Shown piece by piece: positions 11,353-23,320 of a DNA stretch of 64,000 bases. Every line of letters begins with the position of its first letter. Position 1 is the stretch's first letter. The notes below the pieces were generated by a model. It had not been told where the DNA came from. It made no database searches and saw only the letters and a list, made by a program, of their open reading frames with translations. A program made the position numbers and the translations under genes. The stretch covers positions 16,901,389-16,965,388 of the forward strand of contig NC_084713.1 in NCBI RefSeq assembly GCF_033807575.1, read 5' to 3'. Origin of the DNA: Cydia pomonella. Taxonomy: Eukaryota > Arthropoda > Insecta > Lepidoptera > Tortricidae.

Positions 11353-12090
11353 CAGTGGAACCTCTATAGCACGAATTTCAAGAGAAACGCCAAAATTACG
11401 TGTTAATTAGTTTTCTTCTTAAAGAGGCCATAGACATAGGCGGTTCTTAGGTTTTTTCGTCTTAAAGAGGTTTCGAGTTACAGAGGTAAAACGTATGGAA
11501 AGTTCGTATGAGAGAGGTAACTATGCAAACGCGTAAAGTCTTGTGTTTTTCGAGTTACAGAAGTATGTTTAAATAAAATAAAATAAAAACTTCGAGATAT
11601 AGTGGTGGTAAAACAAAATGCCTATTTATTCGAGTCATAGAGGTACTATAGAAGTCAAACTTTAATTTTTGAGTTATTGTCTTGTCATCCACGATGACGC
11701 GCAAATTAGTCAAATTTAACCTTCAATAACATGACATTACGAGTGAAGGCACACGTCTTCGTAAATGAAATGATCTACATATATAGAGGTAAAAGATGTA
11801 CTAGATAGTCGTGAAGGTATTTCGAGCCATGGAGATTTTCGGCTTTGAAGGGAAGGGAATTACATTTTATTTCGTTAACGAGGATTTCGCATTATTAACT
11901 AACACAAACGGGACTTAATCGCGTATTAAGTTTTAAATTTTCCTCCGACGTTTCGAGGACGGCGTTGTCCCCGTCAACTTAATACACGATTAAGTCCCGT
12001 TTGTGGTAGTTAATAAAATGTAAAAATCGTGAAAGTTTAAATCAGTGAGGATTTTGCCTTATTAAGATTCGAGTTATCGAGGTTCCATTG
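11353..12090. mobile_element. decayed Tigger/pogo-like DNA transposon (Tc1/mariner superfamily)
   Basis: The left end CAGTGGAACCTCTATAGCAC and the right end (reverse complement CAATGGAACCTCGATAACTC) form a terminal inverted repeat of about 24 bp. Both sides are flanked by TA (11,351-11,352 and 12,091-12,092), the target duplication of this superfamily. The interior holds several degenerate copies of TTCGAGTTACAGAGGT, reminiscent of the ends. No transposase frame remains. A palindromic element is nested at 11,893-12,014. Confidence 0.75.
11893..12014. mobile_element. palindromic repeat nested in the pogo-like element
   Basis: Arms TTAACTAACACAAACGGGAC and its inverted partner GTCCCGTTTGTGGTAGTTAA enclose CCTCCGACGTTTCGAGGACG, a segment I recall from lepidopteran repeats. 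Arm length is about 45 bp. Confidence 0.7.
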
Positions 12091-12092
12091 TA

Positions 12093-13844
12093 TTTATAGT
12101 TACCTTATTACAATGGGATACGGTACGAAAGTGTATAAAGTTCGTATTTGCGTGGGTAAATAAGTGTACATCATATTTAAGCTTGCCAGGAAGAAATTGC
12201 AAGAGATTGGTTGTTTTTACTAATCTATTATATCATTTTCTGTTTATGATGCAGGTATGCAATTATTAATCTATACATGTTTTTATAAATTAGTTTAATC
12301 GAAAATTTTATTATTGACTTGACATAAATTGCCATGATAAAGGATCGGAAGGTTACAGTTCAATCATACAGTATATCTTTTTACACTTAAAGCATTATAG
12401 GGCTTAATTAACTGACCACGCTGTCACGTTTAGCATAACTGTATTTGTTGAATAATATAATTTATTTGTATTAACAGAAGGCTCACAATTACAGTTGCAG
12501 TAGCTTCATTATGTACACTCATCGACATTGTTAACTGATTATTTATAAACCTTATTGCGGTGACATACGGGCTATAAATGGTCAGTTAATAGTGTTGCTG
12601 TTAGAACACGTGGATTGCAACGTGTTACGGTCATTCTGTGTCATATGAGAATACTCGTCTTTATGCCACTTAGTGCATATTATTATCAACGAGGTAGGTA
12701 TTATGCAGATAACAATGAATAGTACTTTGATGATATCGAGCTATCTTTTATATATCATTGACCTATTTACATATTCCTATTATATATATTATCATCGAAC
12801 TTTAAACAATTGAAAAAGCCAAAGTAAATATTGCACACAATGATCACTCAAAAATCAGAACTTAATAATATCAACTAAATGTTTTCTAATTGTTAAAAGT
12901 AAATATATAATATATATGTGTGTGTATTTTATATTAAATTTGTATTACAAAATACAAAGTAGGTACATTTCACACACATAAAAAATATTTCTTAACATCA
13001 TAAATTTCACTTATAAAATTACAATTGTACGAAATCTAGCAAAAAAGGTCCCTTAGATGTGTTCCTAAGGAAGGATGCCCATAATGCTGGCTACATACCC
13101 CCGCTGAAATATATAGTTTTTATGCTTATATTTAATACCCATTGTTAGGTTTCTTTTCCTTCCATGAAGCAATGAACGTATTTTTTTTAACTGACCATTT
13201 TAAGTTCTTAAAGAAAGATCGAAAACGAAAGAAATGACAAGTAGCCTGTTACAAAAGTAAAAAACACTAAATTACTTTATTTACTGCTTCCTGTAAATTA
13301 TTTGGTACACACCACCAAATAAAAAGTTAAGTTTTTGTTTTATTCGAGGTCGTAAACAAATGCGACAATTCTTTTAATGAGTTTTGTAACTACACCCCTG
13401 GGAAATTTAAAATCGTGACTTTAATAGCGCAGTCCTAGAGAATATTTTAGTTTCAAGAGTACAAAAGCTTTTAGTTTGAATCCCAAAGGTTTTAGGGAAA
13501 TGAATAGGTAGTAATTTAGTAGGTAGAAGTAAGTTTCATTTTTACTGGTGTCAAGATTCTTGATTACACTGGAGGTGCTAAGTACTTACTGGAGTAGCAG
13601 TGGGAGTTGTACAATTTTAGTATGGGTCGACTACTTTACAGACTAGTCGAAAGTTTTTATTTTAGTATTTAAAAAATCTGCGGTATGAAAAAAAATAATT
13701 TGTAGTAAAACTTTAAGAGTAAAATTGTCTATACAAAACTCTAAATATTTTACATTCTCCATGATTTTAGTATGTCATTGATACATTAACATACAAAAAA
13801 AATCATGGTCCCGGGAACATCCTTAAACTACGTCCAAAAGAGAG
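12093..13844. other. AT-rich stretch, no gene seen
   Basis: No recognisable protein or repeat. CCTTATTACAATGGGATACG at 12,105 resembles CCTTATTACAATGGAATAAG at 15,551, suggesting a diverged dispersed repeat. Confidence 0.35.
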
Positions 13845-14150
13845 TTATGGACATTGTGAATGTCATCTCGCTTTGTGTGGTAGGCACAGCACAGCGGATG
13901 TCATTCCAGATCTAGAGCAGAAGATTCCCCAGTTGGGGGAAGTACCTTACAGAAAACCGAAGCCAAATAACACTAGACCCTATACTCATAGTGTTCTGTT
14001 CCTGCCGGTAAGTAACGTTGCCAGAGCTCAACGGGAGTGTGGATTGTTAGGGTCGCCAACGCGCATGTAACCTCTGGAGTTGCAGACGTACATAGGCTAC
14101 GGAGACTGCTTACCACCAAGCGGGTCGTATGCTTGTTTGCCACCGACGTA
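13845..14150 (+). repeat. LINE-tailed short interspersed repeat, copy 1
   Basis: Runs from GGACATTGTGAATGTCATCT through CAGCGGATGTCATTCCAGAT to the tail GCTTGTTTGCCACCGACGTA. The last 110 bp match the 3' end of the LINE at 49,960-51,853, whereas the first 190 bp do not, so this looks like a non-autonomous element borrowing a LINE tail. Copies 2 and 3 are at 26,297 (plus) and 34,944 (minus). Confidence 0.7.
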
Positions 14151-14164
14151 TATTATATATATAT

Positions 14165-14877
14165 GTTACCGGAAATGTATGTAATCCGTCATTGTATACA
14201 ATTCCTAGGAAATGTATGTAATTCCTAAAATCGCACGGAAATGTGTAAAACAAATTATATTAGACACATTTCCTAGGAAATTTATACATTTCCTAAATAG
14301 CAATCGGAAATGTAAAATAGTTGAGTGTTTTATTACAGAAAGCATTGTTTTTTATACATTTCCTAATCCGATATTGGAATTATATACAATTCCTAGGAAT
14401 TTTACATATTTCCTAGGACAAGTATGTATTAAATAGTTTTTGAAACCATATTTTATACATTTCCTAAATAGCTTCGGAATTGTATAAATTTCCTAGGATT
14501 TGTATACAATTCCTAGATTTCATACATTTCCGGTAACACAATTCCTAGGAAATGTATGTAATTCCTAAAATCGCACGGAAATGTGTAAAACAAATTATAT
14601 TAGACACATTTCCTAGGAAATTTATACATTTCCTAAATAGCAATCGGAAATGTAAAATAGTTGAGTGTTTTATTACAGAAAGCATTGTTTTTTATACATT
14701 TCCTAATCCGATATTGGAATTATATACAATTCCTAGGAATTTTACATATTTCCTAGGACAAGTATGTATTAAATAGTTTTTGAAACCATATTTTATACAT
14801 TTCCTAAATAGCTTCGGAATTGTATAAATTTCCTAGGATTTGTATACAATTCCTAGATTTCATACATTTCCGGTAAC
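14165..14877. mobile_element. CCTAGG-palindrome element with 340-bp tandem duplication
   Basis: Perfect 17-bp terminal inverted repeats (GTTACCGGAAATGTATG) sit at 14,165-14,181 and 14,861-14,877, with an extra right end at 14,521-14,537. By eye, the unit starting at 14,201 is repeated without difference at 14,541, an offset of exactly 340 bp. Each unit carries five CCTAGG palindromes in contexts such as ACATTTCCTAGGAAATT and AATTCCTAGGAATT, plus half-sites ACATTTCCTAA. Flanks are TA-rich, so the target duplication cannot be read. No real coding sequence: the two identical 74-codon frames are by-products of the duplication. Confidence 0.8.
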
Positions 14878-16527
14878 ATATATATGAAAAACTAGGTTTA
14901 AATGTTTTTTTTTTTAATTTGCAAAACAAAAAATATTTTTTTATGCGAAACCTACAAACCAAGAATATATTATGCTGAAAAATCGAGATCAAATTCAAAG
15001 TGAGATTTGTTAAGATTCAGTTAGTGGAAACCGTTTTTGCCGAAATGGAATTTCATAGAAAAAGTAACGTTATTTCTTTAGGAGCGCAAAGCTTTTCTTT
15101 CCTCTTAAGTGAAGCAAAAATTTTGTGGAAAGTAGGTATATAATGTATACCTTGGAATATTCTCTTTATAATGTAGTAATAAAGTAAATAATAGTGTAAG
15201 TAAATTAAGCAGGGCAAATACATATATTATTAGGAATAATAATGTCTAGCGAAGCCCTAAAAATACTGTAAGGTTAGTACTGAAATAAGAATTAAATATA
15301 AACCTAGTTTTTGTTTATTTATTATACTTTGATTAATATTCTTATCCAATACGTTGAAGTTTTCAAATAAAATGATTAACTTGCACAAAATCACAAACCT
15401 TATCAAATATACTTAATTGAATATTAATTTACTTGGTTTTTCTAATACAAAGATGAAAGGGGCTTAGCCGCATGTGGTATTTTAAACAGAAACTAGGCTT
15501 TTATGTTTTGTGGTTTCAGTCGACGTTAAATATATGTAAACAGATTGTTCCTTATTACAATGGAATAAGGTAGCACAGTGTAAACATATTTTCGATGCCG
15601 CTGAACAAATAAAACTGGCGTTGGTGAGTGTTGATAAAAGGCTTATGTGGAGATTAATCCTCAGTGGAACCTATCGGCTTCCCTAAATTTCCATTTACAG
15701 TGTTAAAGTTAGGTTTATTGTTACACATTTAATTATATTGTCTAGAATACTCGTTAAGACTTAGCTGGTAATTTAAAGCAGCTATTAATTATTGGCCGCA
15801 TTGTATACCTTCATGTAATCAATTGCGGGTAGTTAGTTACTAGGATCTCGAGGTAAAGATACGGCTAATACAAGTACGAAGGGAACAGTTTCAGTACGGA
15901 ATTATGGCTTTAGCACACTACTATACCCAACACCAAAGCACTCCGTATAAGATAAATAAAGTCTAAGAAAAAAACGTGCCTAAAAATAAAGAAAAAATAT
16001 ACCGTTTGATATTTAACACATATCAGTGAAAGAACATAGATCGAATAGCTATATGTCATACTAAAAGTTTTACTTCTGTGTCGAAAGATGGCAGTAAATT
16101 TAGTTGACTACAAAATTTACTTTGACAAACGCCTCTATACTAAATTCTCTTTGCCAATACCTATATTTGTTACCAATTTATAACTGAGTTCTAGGCACAT
16201 TTAGCCGCGTATATAGTATTGTTAATTTTAAGATTTAGTTATCTGGAATAATGCATTTGAAAATGCCATACAGAGTTAACTACCTTGGTTCGGCACCAAT
16301 TTTTTTTTCGGGTAATTTTTTTACTGGCAAACATCTAGCCAAGGTGACAATCTTATAATACGTATCGATAAATGCCAAACAAAAAGAAGAATGTATCGGA
16401 ATGACGGTTCGAAAAGTCACGGCACAATTATCATACATAAGAGTTTCGATTGGGGTTCTCTATCAACGACTGCCATTTTGGCTACGCCCCCAAGAATTTC
16501 TTCAGATGCTGTTGACTAATCTATTGC
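14878..16527. other. AT-rich stretch, no gene seen
   Basis: No recognisable gene. The diverged motif pair with 12,105 (CCTTATTACAATGG) lies at 15,551. Confidence 0.4.
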
Positions 16528-16711
16528 TTTTGTGAGTACATTGAGAGAAGTGGCATTTACTGTACTCCTATCTGCTATAATATACCTGTACCAATTGCTC
16601 TCGACTAGGATATAATTATCATGATAAATTAAGTATCCGTATTCGATTTTCAATTTCGAATGAATTAGCAGTTGTACAGTAAATGCCACTGCTCTCAATT
16701 TACTCACAAAA
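16528..16711. mobile_element. TIR MITE of about 184 bp
   Basis: CTTTTGTGAGTACATTGAGA...GTGGCATTTACTGTA at the left is mirrored by TACAGTAAATGCCACTGCTC...TTTACTCACAAAA at the right, with arms of about 37 bp. Confidence 0.8.
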
Positions 16712-16730
16712 TTACTGTTTATTTTCTGTA

Positions 16731-16789
16731 TTGACGATGAATCAATCTCTGAATAACAACAGTATTTTCAGAGATTGATTATTCGTCAA
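16731..16789. other. 59-bp hairpin
   Basis: Two 23-bp arms (TTGACGATGAATCAATCTCT GAA and its inverted partner, 21 of 23 matching) flank a 13-nt loop. Could be a minimal MITE or a transcript hairpin. Confidence 0.75.
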
Positions 16790-16935
16790 TATTGAATGTA
16801 AACATCATGTACTTATACTGTATATTAATGAGGAACTATTGGTCAAACCATTTCTGTAGTATTATGTAGATGACAGATTATTATGATTGATTTATTATTT
16901 AAATTATTCTGAGGCAATTTTTTTTTATTGCAAAA

Positions 16936-17015
16936 AAAAGGTAAGTATTTGACCACAATCTCAACTGATGGTTAGTACCGATGCAGTATAGGATGGAACA
17001 TGCTTACCTAAAAAA
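16936..17015 (+). repeat. short dispersed repeat (ACCACAATCTCACCTGATGG)
   Basis: Shares GACCACAATCTC, CTGATGGT, CCGATGCA and AGGATGGAACATG in the same order with 38,300-38,372. I recall this as a lepidopteran LINE-tail segment. Confidence 0.5.
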
Positions 17016-17410
17016 CACAGAAAACCGCCTAAAATATGTCTATTCTCTCTCAATTAAGATCCAAGTTATCGTGGATTGGAAATATATTTTATAGCCAAAA
17101 AGTAAGGATTGATTGTAATTAAAATGGACACTTAGCATAGGAAATCATACTTATTCATTATTACAGATATTTCAATTCTGGTTGCAGGAAATTTCGCCAT
17201 TACCATTCTTATTTAAAAAAACTAAGTTAATACCTTTTATTTGTTATTCATTAATACTTTTAAATTAACTCTGGCAGATCGTTTTTTTTTTAAGATATAA
17301 TTTTTTTACTAACAATAATGATCTCAGTTGGTCTCTCAATAAATGAAATTGAATTGAATTGGGTTTGCGACAAAAACAAGACCTTTATAATTATGCATAT
17401 TTCAGTGGAG

Positions 17411-17583
17411 ATAACATACAGGCCAATTTGAACGTACACTGTACGAATGATATTTAAATGTTGTCATGTAGTTATCGTGCGTCTCGCCGGCGTCAGTACA
17501 TGTACAAACAAATACGAGCAAAATGACATCATTTAGATACCATATATTAGTGTATTCAGTGTACGTTCGAGTTTACCTGTTAT
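17411..17583. mobile_element. palindromic MITE of about 173 bp
   Basis: ATAACATACAGGCCAATTTG...AACGTACACTG at the left is inverted at the right (CAGTGTACGTTCGAGTTTACCTGTTAT). Confidence 0.6.
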
Positions 17584-17917
17584 TTATTTATTTAGTGCCT
17601 AACGTTTCGGACGGTCCAGATAGCGTACTTTGCGAGTTAGCAAAGAGCCAATTACGTGCCTAAACTAGTTGGTGTAAGGCTAGGTTCATTATGTAGCGAC
17701 AATTAGAAAAAAAACCGGTCAAATGCAAGTCGAACTCGCTCGCTTCGGATCGACTAACGAAACTATTTAAATTTCAATATCGTTAATTTCACATGTAAAC
17801 TTAATATGGAGGCACGGATACCTAAATTACATACTAAACAAATTATAAATATAATTACAAATTAAAATAACAGAATAATACAAAAATAACAAATGAATAA
17901 ACAAAACCAGACAAACG

Positions 17918-18378
17918 GCCCGACTCAAATACGTAATGTTTAAGATCTTGGGAAGATCTTTAAAAGGTCGATAACTAAAAGACATATCAAATTGACGTTT
18001 TTTGATTCCGCTGTGATACCAATAAGATCTATCTACGATATTTCTAACGTCAAAGTGACATTGGTTGCCCGAATCGAGCTGCTTTTCGGCACGATTCGAA
18101 GAATGAGATACGATAACGATAAGTTCAGGTTTAGATAAGTTCCCATTTAGATATCGTTTGTACATCGTAGATAGATCTTATTGGGATCACAGCGGAATTG
18201 AAATAAACGTCAATTTTGACATGTCGTTTAGTTATCGATATTTCCAAGATCTTAAACATGTCTTAATAATTCTTCGAATCGGGCCGTTTGCCAATTATAC
18301 GACATACAAACAATAACTAAATGAGAACTTATCTAACCAGAACTTATCGTTATCGTAGCTCATTCTTCGAATCGGGCC
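17918..18378. mobile_element. cluster of nested ATTCTTCGAATCGGGCC-family MITEs
   Basis: At least two copies in opposite orientation: modules GTTTAAGATCTTGG, AAGATCTATCTACGATATTT, CGATTCGAAGAATGAGATAC, CATTTAGATATCGTTTGTA and TTCTTCGAATCGGGCC recur on both strands. The arrangement suggests one MITE inserted into another and left a large composite palindrome. Confidence 0.7.
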
Positions 18379-19361
18379 AAAATACAACATTATGTGACCG
18401 CGGCCAGAAAAACGTCCCTCTTTGTCGCTTGCCATAAGGAAGTCTTGTCTGGTTATCACATTAAGTTACTCAAAGGTCAAATCCAACATGGTGGACCTAA
18501 TAAACTTGCCCAATCAGTCAGAAAAAATGTCGGCACCGTGCTATTGTCCTATAGTCGTTCTATTGTCACCATTATTTCGTCATACACATAGGTCATGGTT
18601 AGATTATCAACTGCAAATAAGTATATTATACCTTCCTTTACTTGCCATGCAGTACATGACTTTGTTTCTTGCCAAATTTTATAATTCTAAGTCAACGAGA
18701 AGTCCCTGTAGGTTTAGTTTCCCATGCAAGTTTCAAAATTTGCGCCATAAACGAACTACGAACGGCTTCATCTATAGATTGTGTTGATAATATAAGTTTA
18801 TTTTTTCCCTGCTCCAAGGGATAGCAGACCTGAGTATTTGATATTAATTGGGTGATCTTATAAGGGTTAGAGGCTCAAAAATATACATAAAAAATACTAG
18901 CCTAGAAAGTTTCTAGAATAAAATCTAAGTGTCGAAGAAACAACAAAATAAATATATACATTGAAATATGAATACCTACTCGTAAAATATCAATGTATGG
19001 ATCACGCCGCGCTTAATATCAGCAGCGCAAACATTAGTAAGCAAATAGTAGGTACAAGTGGAACAAAATATTTTTTTTTTTCCGCTAAATATTTATCAAC
19101 CCGGGTGTAAATAGACGCTTATGATGTATCGCAATATGTAAGACGTGGCCTATTTGTATTTATTTGCACGTTTAACTTGTTGTTAAGTGCCCTGTTTTAA
19201 TTTGGCAATCAACCACTTAGTCTCCAAGAGTTCAAATAGTCCCACTTGTGGCTCAGTTAAGTTACTTACCTCTGTATTTATTATTAATAAGCAAAGAGGA
19301 TGTTATTTCGTACGAAGGTAAATTATTAATGGATGTTGAGAATAAACGTTCAGTATAAAAC
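18379..19361. other. unassigned stretch
   Basis: Two overlapping frames of 65 and 121 codons (18,394-18,787) have no similarity I recognise and no splice or motif support. Otherwise AT-rich. Confidence 0.35.
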
Positions 19362-19513
19362 GGCCCGATTTGAAATTTAAGATTCGTCAAATTAGGTCTA
19401 GATACGATATGGATCGGATATGCCAGTATCAAAAGTGACGTTTTTGTTTGAAGAAACGTAAAAGATCCTAATCGTAGACCTAATATTTGACGTATCTTAA
19501 ATTTCGAATCGGG
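19362..19513. mobile_element. palindromic MITE, CCCGATTCGAAATTTAAGAT family
   Basis: Terminal inverted repeats of about 32 bp (CGGCCCGATTTGAAATTTAA and TTAAATTTCGAATCGGGCTG) enclose AGACCTAATATTTGACG and CGATATGGATCGGATATG. Related copies are at 22,569 and 56,349. Confidence 0.8.
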
Positions 19514-21404
19514 CTGAGACTCTTATTTGATCGTCTAAAAAAATCGACCATGCATATGGCTAATAAAATAAATTTGTGGAAAAAACACGAGTAGCCAAAT
19601 AAACTAGTGTTCATCAATATTGATATTTTCAGTCTCTGCTGTATGTATAAATTCTTAATATTTGGTTTTGAATAGTCATGCGCATTTGCGCAATGCATAG
19701 TACCTACTCAATAAATGAAATAATATTTGTTTTTCGCTATATTTCCAGACCATTAACCCGTACCTAATATAAGTTTATAAGATTTTGAATAGGTTTACCT
19801 GCGAAAAAAATAACCCAAAACCTACAAGATGTGACAGCTGACCCACAAACAATAACGAATGACGAAACATTTTTATGTAGGTGGCGCATCAAAAAGCAAA
19901 AACAAACATTTTCCCTAACTCTGCGAGACAAAGTGAAGTAATCTATCAAAGGAAAGGGTAGGAATAACCCTGGCCGAGATTTACGGAGCCCAGAGAGCTA
20001 GGAGGACTTATTGTAGGCTGGAAGCGACACCTTCACGACGTGCTTGAGCGCACTTGACCTAGAACTGAACTCTTCGGCTCTTGACATTATCAAACACCCT
20101 AGACCGACGCTTTACGCTGATAATTGAACGATATTTTTGATAAGAAAAGCGTGCCGCGTCATGTCATGGATATAAAATTGTGCGTTGTGTCGTTTGAAAT
20201 AAAGGAGAGCTATAATAACATAAACAAACAAAATTACACTAAACCAAAGACAACACGCACGACTTGGGGAAAACAGAACGTGTTTTTTTTTTTTAATTGT
20301 ATTACTACCAAGTAAAACATTCTTAAGTTTTAGTAATATTTCCAAGAGAAAGAGAATGAGTACCTAGTTATTTCTGAATGGGAAAAATCATCTCATGCAT
20401 TTTTGTACGCACTTATGAAGAATTTATGTAATATTTTAATGTTATTTGATTGCTACCAAAAAGCGAAGGTATTCCACTAATATATTTCTGGATCACCAAG
20501 AAATTGTCACGTAAGTACTCGCGTCCGAAAATAATACAACTGTGTATTTTAGTACTGTCTGCAATTCTTTATTTCATCCATTTCAAGAACTTAATCATAA
20601 AATTCCAGTTCGTTACGACCGTGGCGCACCTTCCCACTACATTATTTCGTTTATCATGATCATGGCGCACGAATATCATAATATAATCAATCGACTAATG
20701 GACAAGCACAATAGTTACTTATTATTATATTTTTATTTTTAACAGTTGGTAGAACAATTAAAACCAAACCAACCCGTTGAACCTATCAAAGTAAAGCTAT
20801 TGTTTTCTAAATTAATGTGTGAGTTTCAAAATCGAAAGACAAATCAGTGCGAAATATCACCTCGTTCAAAGCTGAAAAAGCCTAACTGGGGAACTACCTG
20901 ACTTACAGATGACCATAAAAATACTACTAATAACCTACTTCGTAGCCTACTTTCCTGATTTGTCCTTCAATTTGACATGACTGAATAATAATTATCGTCT
21001 TCAACAACTTATTTTCTGTCTTCTTATGTTTTCAATGGTCCTATCTATACGTTATGTACAGCAGGAGCGATGGAGTCCATCCGGAGCCGTCAGCGTCCGC
21101 GATGAGCCGACCGGCTTGCGGCCATACAAATGTGAAATGCGCACCAACTCCGCCCGTTCGGTGGGAAACGTCCTACTCCTTTGTATTTGATTTTTCCTTA
21201 CGATATTATTTATAAAAGCGATACATCGTGTATTGAGATGACCAGTCCTGTTTACTTTTCTATTTTCTGTTGTTTATAGCTTGCGATATATTTGGAGAGC
21301 TCGCATCGAACAGAAAGGTTTTAAATGCCTGAGGGCCTTTGTTCTTTTTAATTTACTCTGTAACTGTGTTTTTCATGTTTTTATTTGCGTAATTCATAAT
21401 TCAG
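19514..21404. other. AT-rich stretch, no gene seen
   Basis: Many short frames on both strands, none recognisable. A moderately GC-rich patch at 19,970-20,110 and another at 21,060-21,170 match nothing I know. Confidence 0.35.
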
Positions 21405-21580
21405 CTGGATCCCAGGGTACGTAGCCAACATGCCACGGCTCATGAAACGCAACTGTCACTGAGAGAGATCACTACGCTACGCTCCGCAGCGTAGCGTTAA
21501 CGATTGGTATGTTGGCTAAGCATCCAGGTTTCCATGAGCCCTGGCAACGAGCCGGGACAGCGTCAGGAAGATGATGATGA
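21405..21580 (+). repeat. LINE 3' tail split by a MITE
   Basis: GGATCCCAGG is interrupted by a palindromic segment (GTAGCCAACATGCCA at 21,421 mirrored by TGGTATGTTGGCTA near 21,507) and continues CCATGAGCCCTGGCAACGAG, then CCGGGACAGCG and a GATGAT tail. The tail matches the repeat family at 31,215 and 59,306. Confidence 0.55.
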
Positions 21581-22183
21581 TGATCGGTTTGATGCAAGGA
21601 TTAACGACGTCATTTGACAATATTTTATCTCAATAGAGTAACTAGTGTAAGCGAGACACAGTTAATGGGTTTAATGCTCTCTATTGCCTATCTTTCTTAG
21701 TGATAAATTGTTGCTAATAAAAGTCGAGACTAGAAAATTAAAAAAAAAAAAACCAGCGTATTGTAAAAACGTGTATAAAGCGACATAAAATAATGATACT
21801 TTTTTGATTTTAGTTCAATACATATCTGATATATTATTACATTTTACTCTTATTTGTTTGCAATCAGTGTTTTCATGGCTGAGCCAATAAACGATTTTGA
21901 TGGAAGAATATTTCCCGACAAAATTGTGTGCGATATATTTACATATGAGTATCATGTGACTTAATCCTGCGCATACTTTAGAAACTACAAATTAGCAGCC
22001 AAATTAGACACCACAAATGAATGAAGTGAGAAATATTTGTCATTTTTAGTATTATTCTTGCCATTCAAAAAAATATATATCTCGGAAGATATCAGCTTTC
22101 ATTAGTTAGTCCGGTTTTATTTGTGGTTCAGTTTTGATTTGCAATAAAGTAGGTAACAGATCCATCAGCTTTAGGACGTGTAC
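21581..22183. other. no gene or repeat recognised
   Basis: AT-rich with an A12 tract near 21,740. Nothing supported. Confidence 0.4.
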
Positions 22184-22318
22184 CGCTGCCATCAGATATA
22201 TCGGAGCGTCCAAGGTGCTGACAAATATCTGAACACGCCTCTATTATCAAAGCGTTTGAGTGCGTGTTCAGATATTTTTGAGCACTTCAGTCACTCCAAT
22301 ATATCTGATGGCGACTGT
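22184..22318. mobile_element. palindromic MITE of about 135 bp
   Basis: Arms of about 55 bp: CGCTGCCATCAGATATATCG...AAATATCTGAACACGC and GCGTGTTCAGATATTTTTGA...ATATATCTGATGGCGACTG. Confidence 0.8.
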
Positions 22319-22568
22319 AAACCGAGCCGAAAATAACATGGCTACTATATGAATAATAATAAGTATACAATTGTATATCCGTGTAAGGTAACTAATTGCA
22401 CTGAGATTAGTACCAAATCAATACCATATTTGGGTCGATCAACTATTTCTTGTTGTTATTCTGTCCCATCAGCCAGGGGACAATAGTCCAGTTTGTACTA
22501 GTTTGTTTGTTTGTGTAGTAGTACAGTTTGTTAAGTACCCCGTTCTACATGATTCAACTATAATACGT

Positions 22569-22741
22569 GCGGTCCGATTCGAACTTTAAGATACGTCAAA
22601 CTGTTTGCGAAAGATAAGATATGGATTAGATATGTCAGTGTTAAAAGTGACGTTTCTTCAAACAAAAACCTCCATTTGGACACTAACATCCTATTCATAT
22701 CGTATTTTTAGGAAATTTTTGACGTATCTTAAAGTTCGAAA
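22569..22741. mobile_element. palindromic MITE, CCCGATTCGAAATTTAAGAT family
   Basis: CGGTCCGATTCGAACTTTAA at the left and TTTTTGACGTATCTTAAAGT at the right, same family as 19,362-19,513. Confidence 0.7.
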
Positions 22742-22744
22742 ACA

Positions 22745-23180
22745 ATATTTTTCGTTTATTCAAATAAAACGAAAGTTTGATGAGCAATTTCTCTTTGTTT
22801 TAGGAAGGTTCCAGGAGAAGGTAACCACGCATGATAACGAGTGAAAAAAAAATTATACACCCATTCATGAAACACGAATAGGTACGAATTTAAATCACTT
22901 TGTGAATTGTCGCAACACCAACAAAGCCGTGCAATAATCAAACCAATAATATTTACAACCGTTCGCTTCAAGTTGGCAGTTACCTCCCGGCCCGCGTTCC
23001 CGCGCTATCCTCTCTGACGCCTTATTCACTCGGCTACCACAGCTTTACAACTACTTTTCGTACTTACAATAAATACAGTCACAAAAAATATTATACAAAG
23101 TAAGCATTAAAAATAAAGTAAAAAATTATTTGGACAGATTGACAGATACAGAGACGGTAATAACGACGCCACAACAGCCT
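22745..23180. other. no gene or repeat recognised
   Basis: AT-rich apart from a GC-rich patch at 22,980-23,015. No domain seen. Confidence 0.35.
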
Positions 23181-23320
23181 GGGTAGCCAATGTGCCAATC
23201 GTTAACGCTCTGTAGCGAACGAAACGCAACAGCCACTGTCGCACTAATATGGAAGAGTGATAGAGAGAGATGACTACGAAAATGCCATCTAAACGTCACC
23301 TTAACGTTGGTAGTCTACCT
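23181..23320. mobile_element. MITE, GCCAATCGTTAACGCT family
   Basis: GGGTAGCCAATGTGCCAATC at the left and inverted ACGTTGGTAGTCTACCT at the right around the shared core GTCGCACTAATATGGAAGAG. Confidence 0.6.

Noticed and set aside
14212..14776. Two identical 74-codon frames
   Set aside because: They exist because of the exact 340-bp duplication, consist of palindromic AT-rich repeat sequence and have no domain.
18394..18787. Host gene candidate (two overlapping frames of 65 and 121 codons)
   Set aside because: No recognisable domain, two competing frames on the same strand, and no repeat or conservation evidence available.
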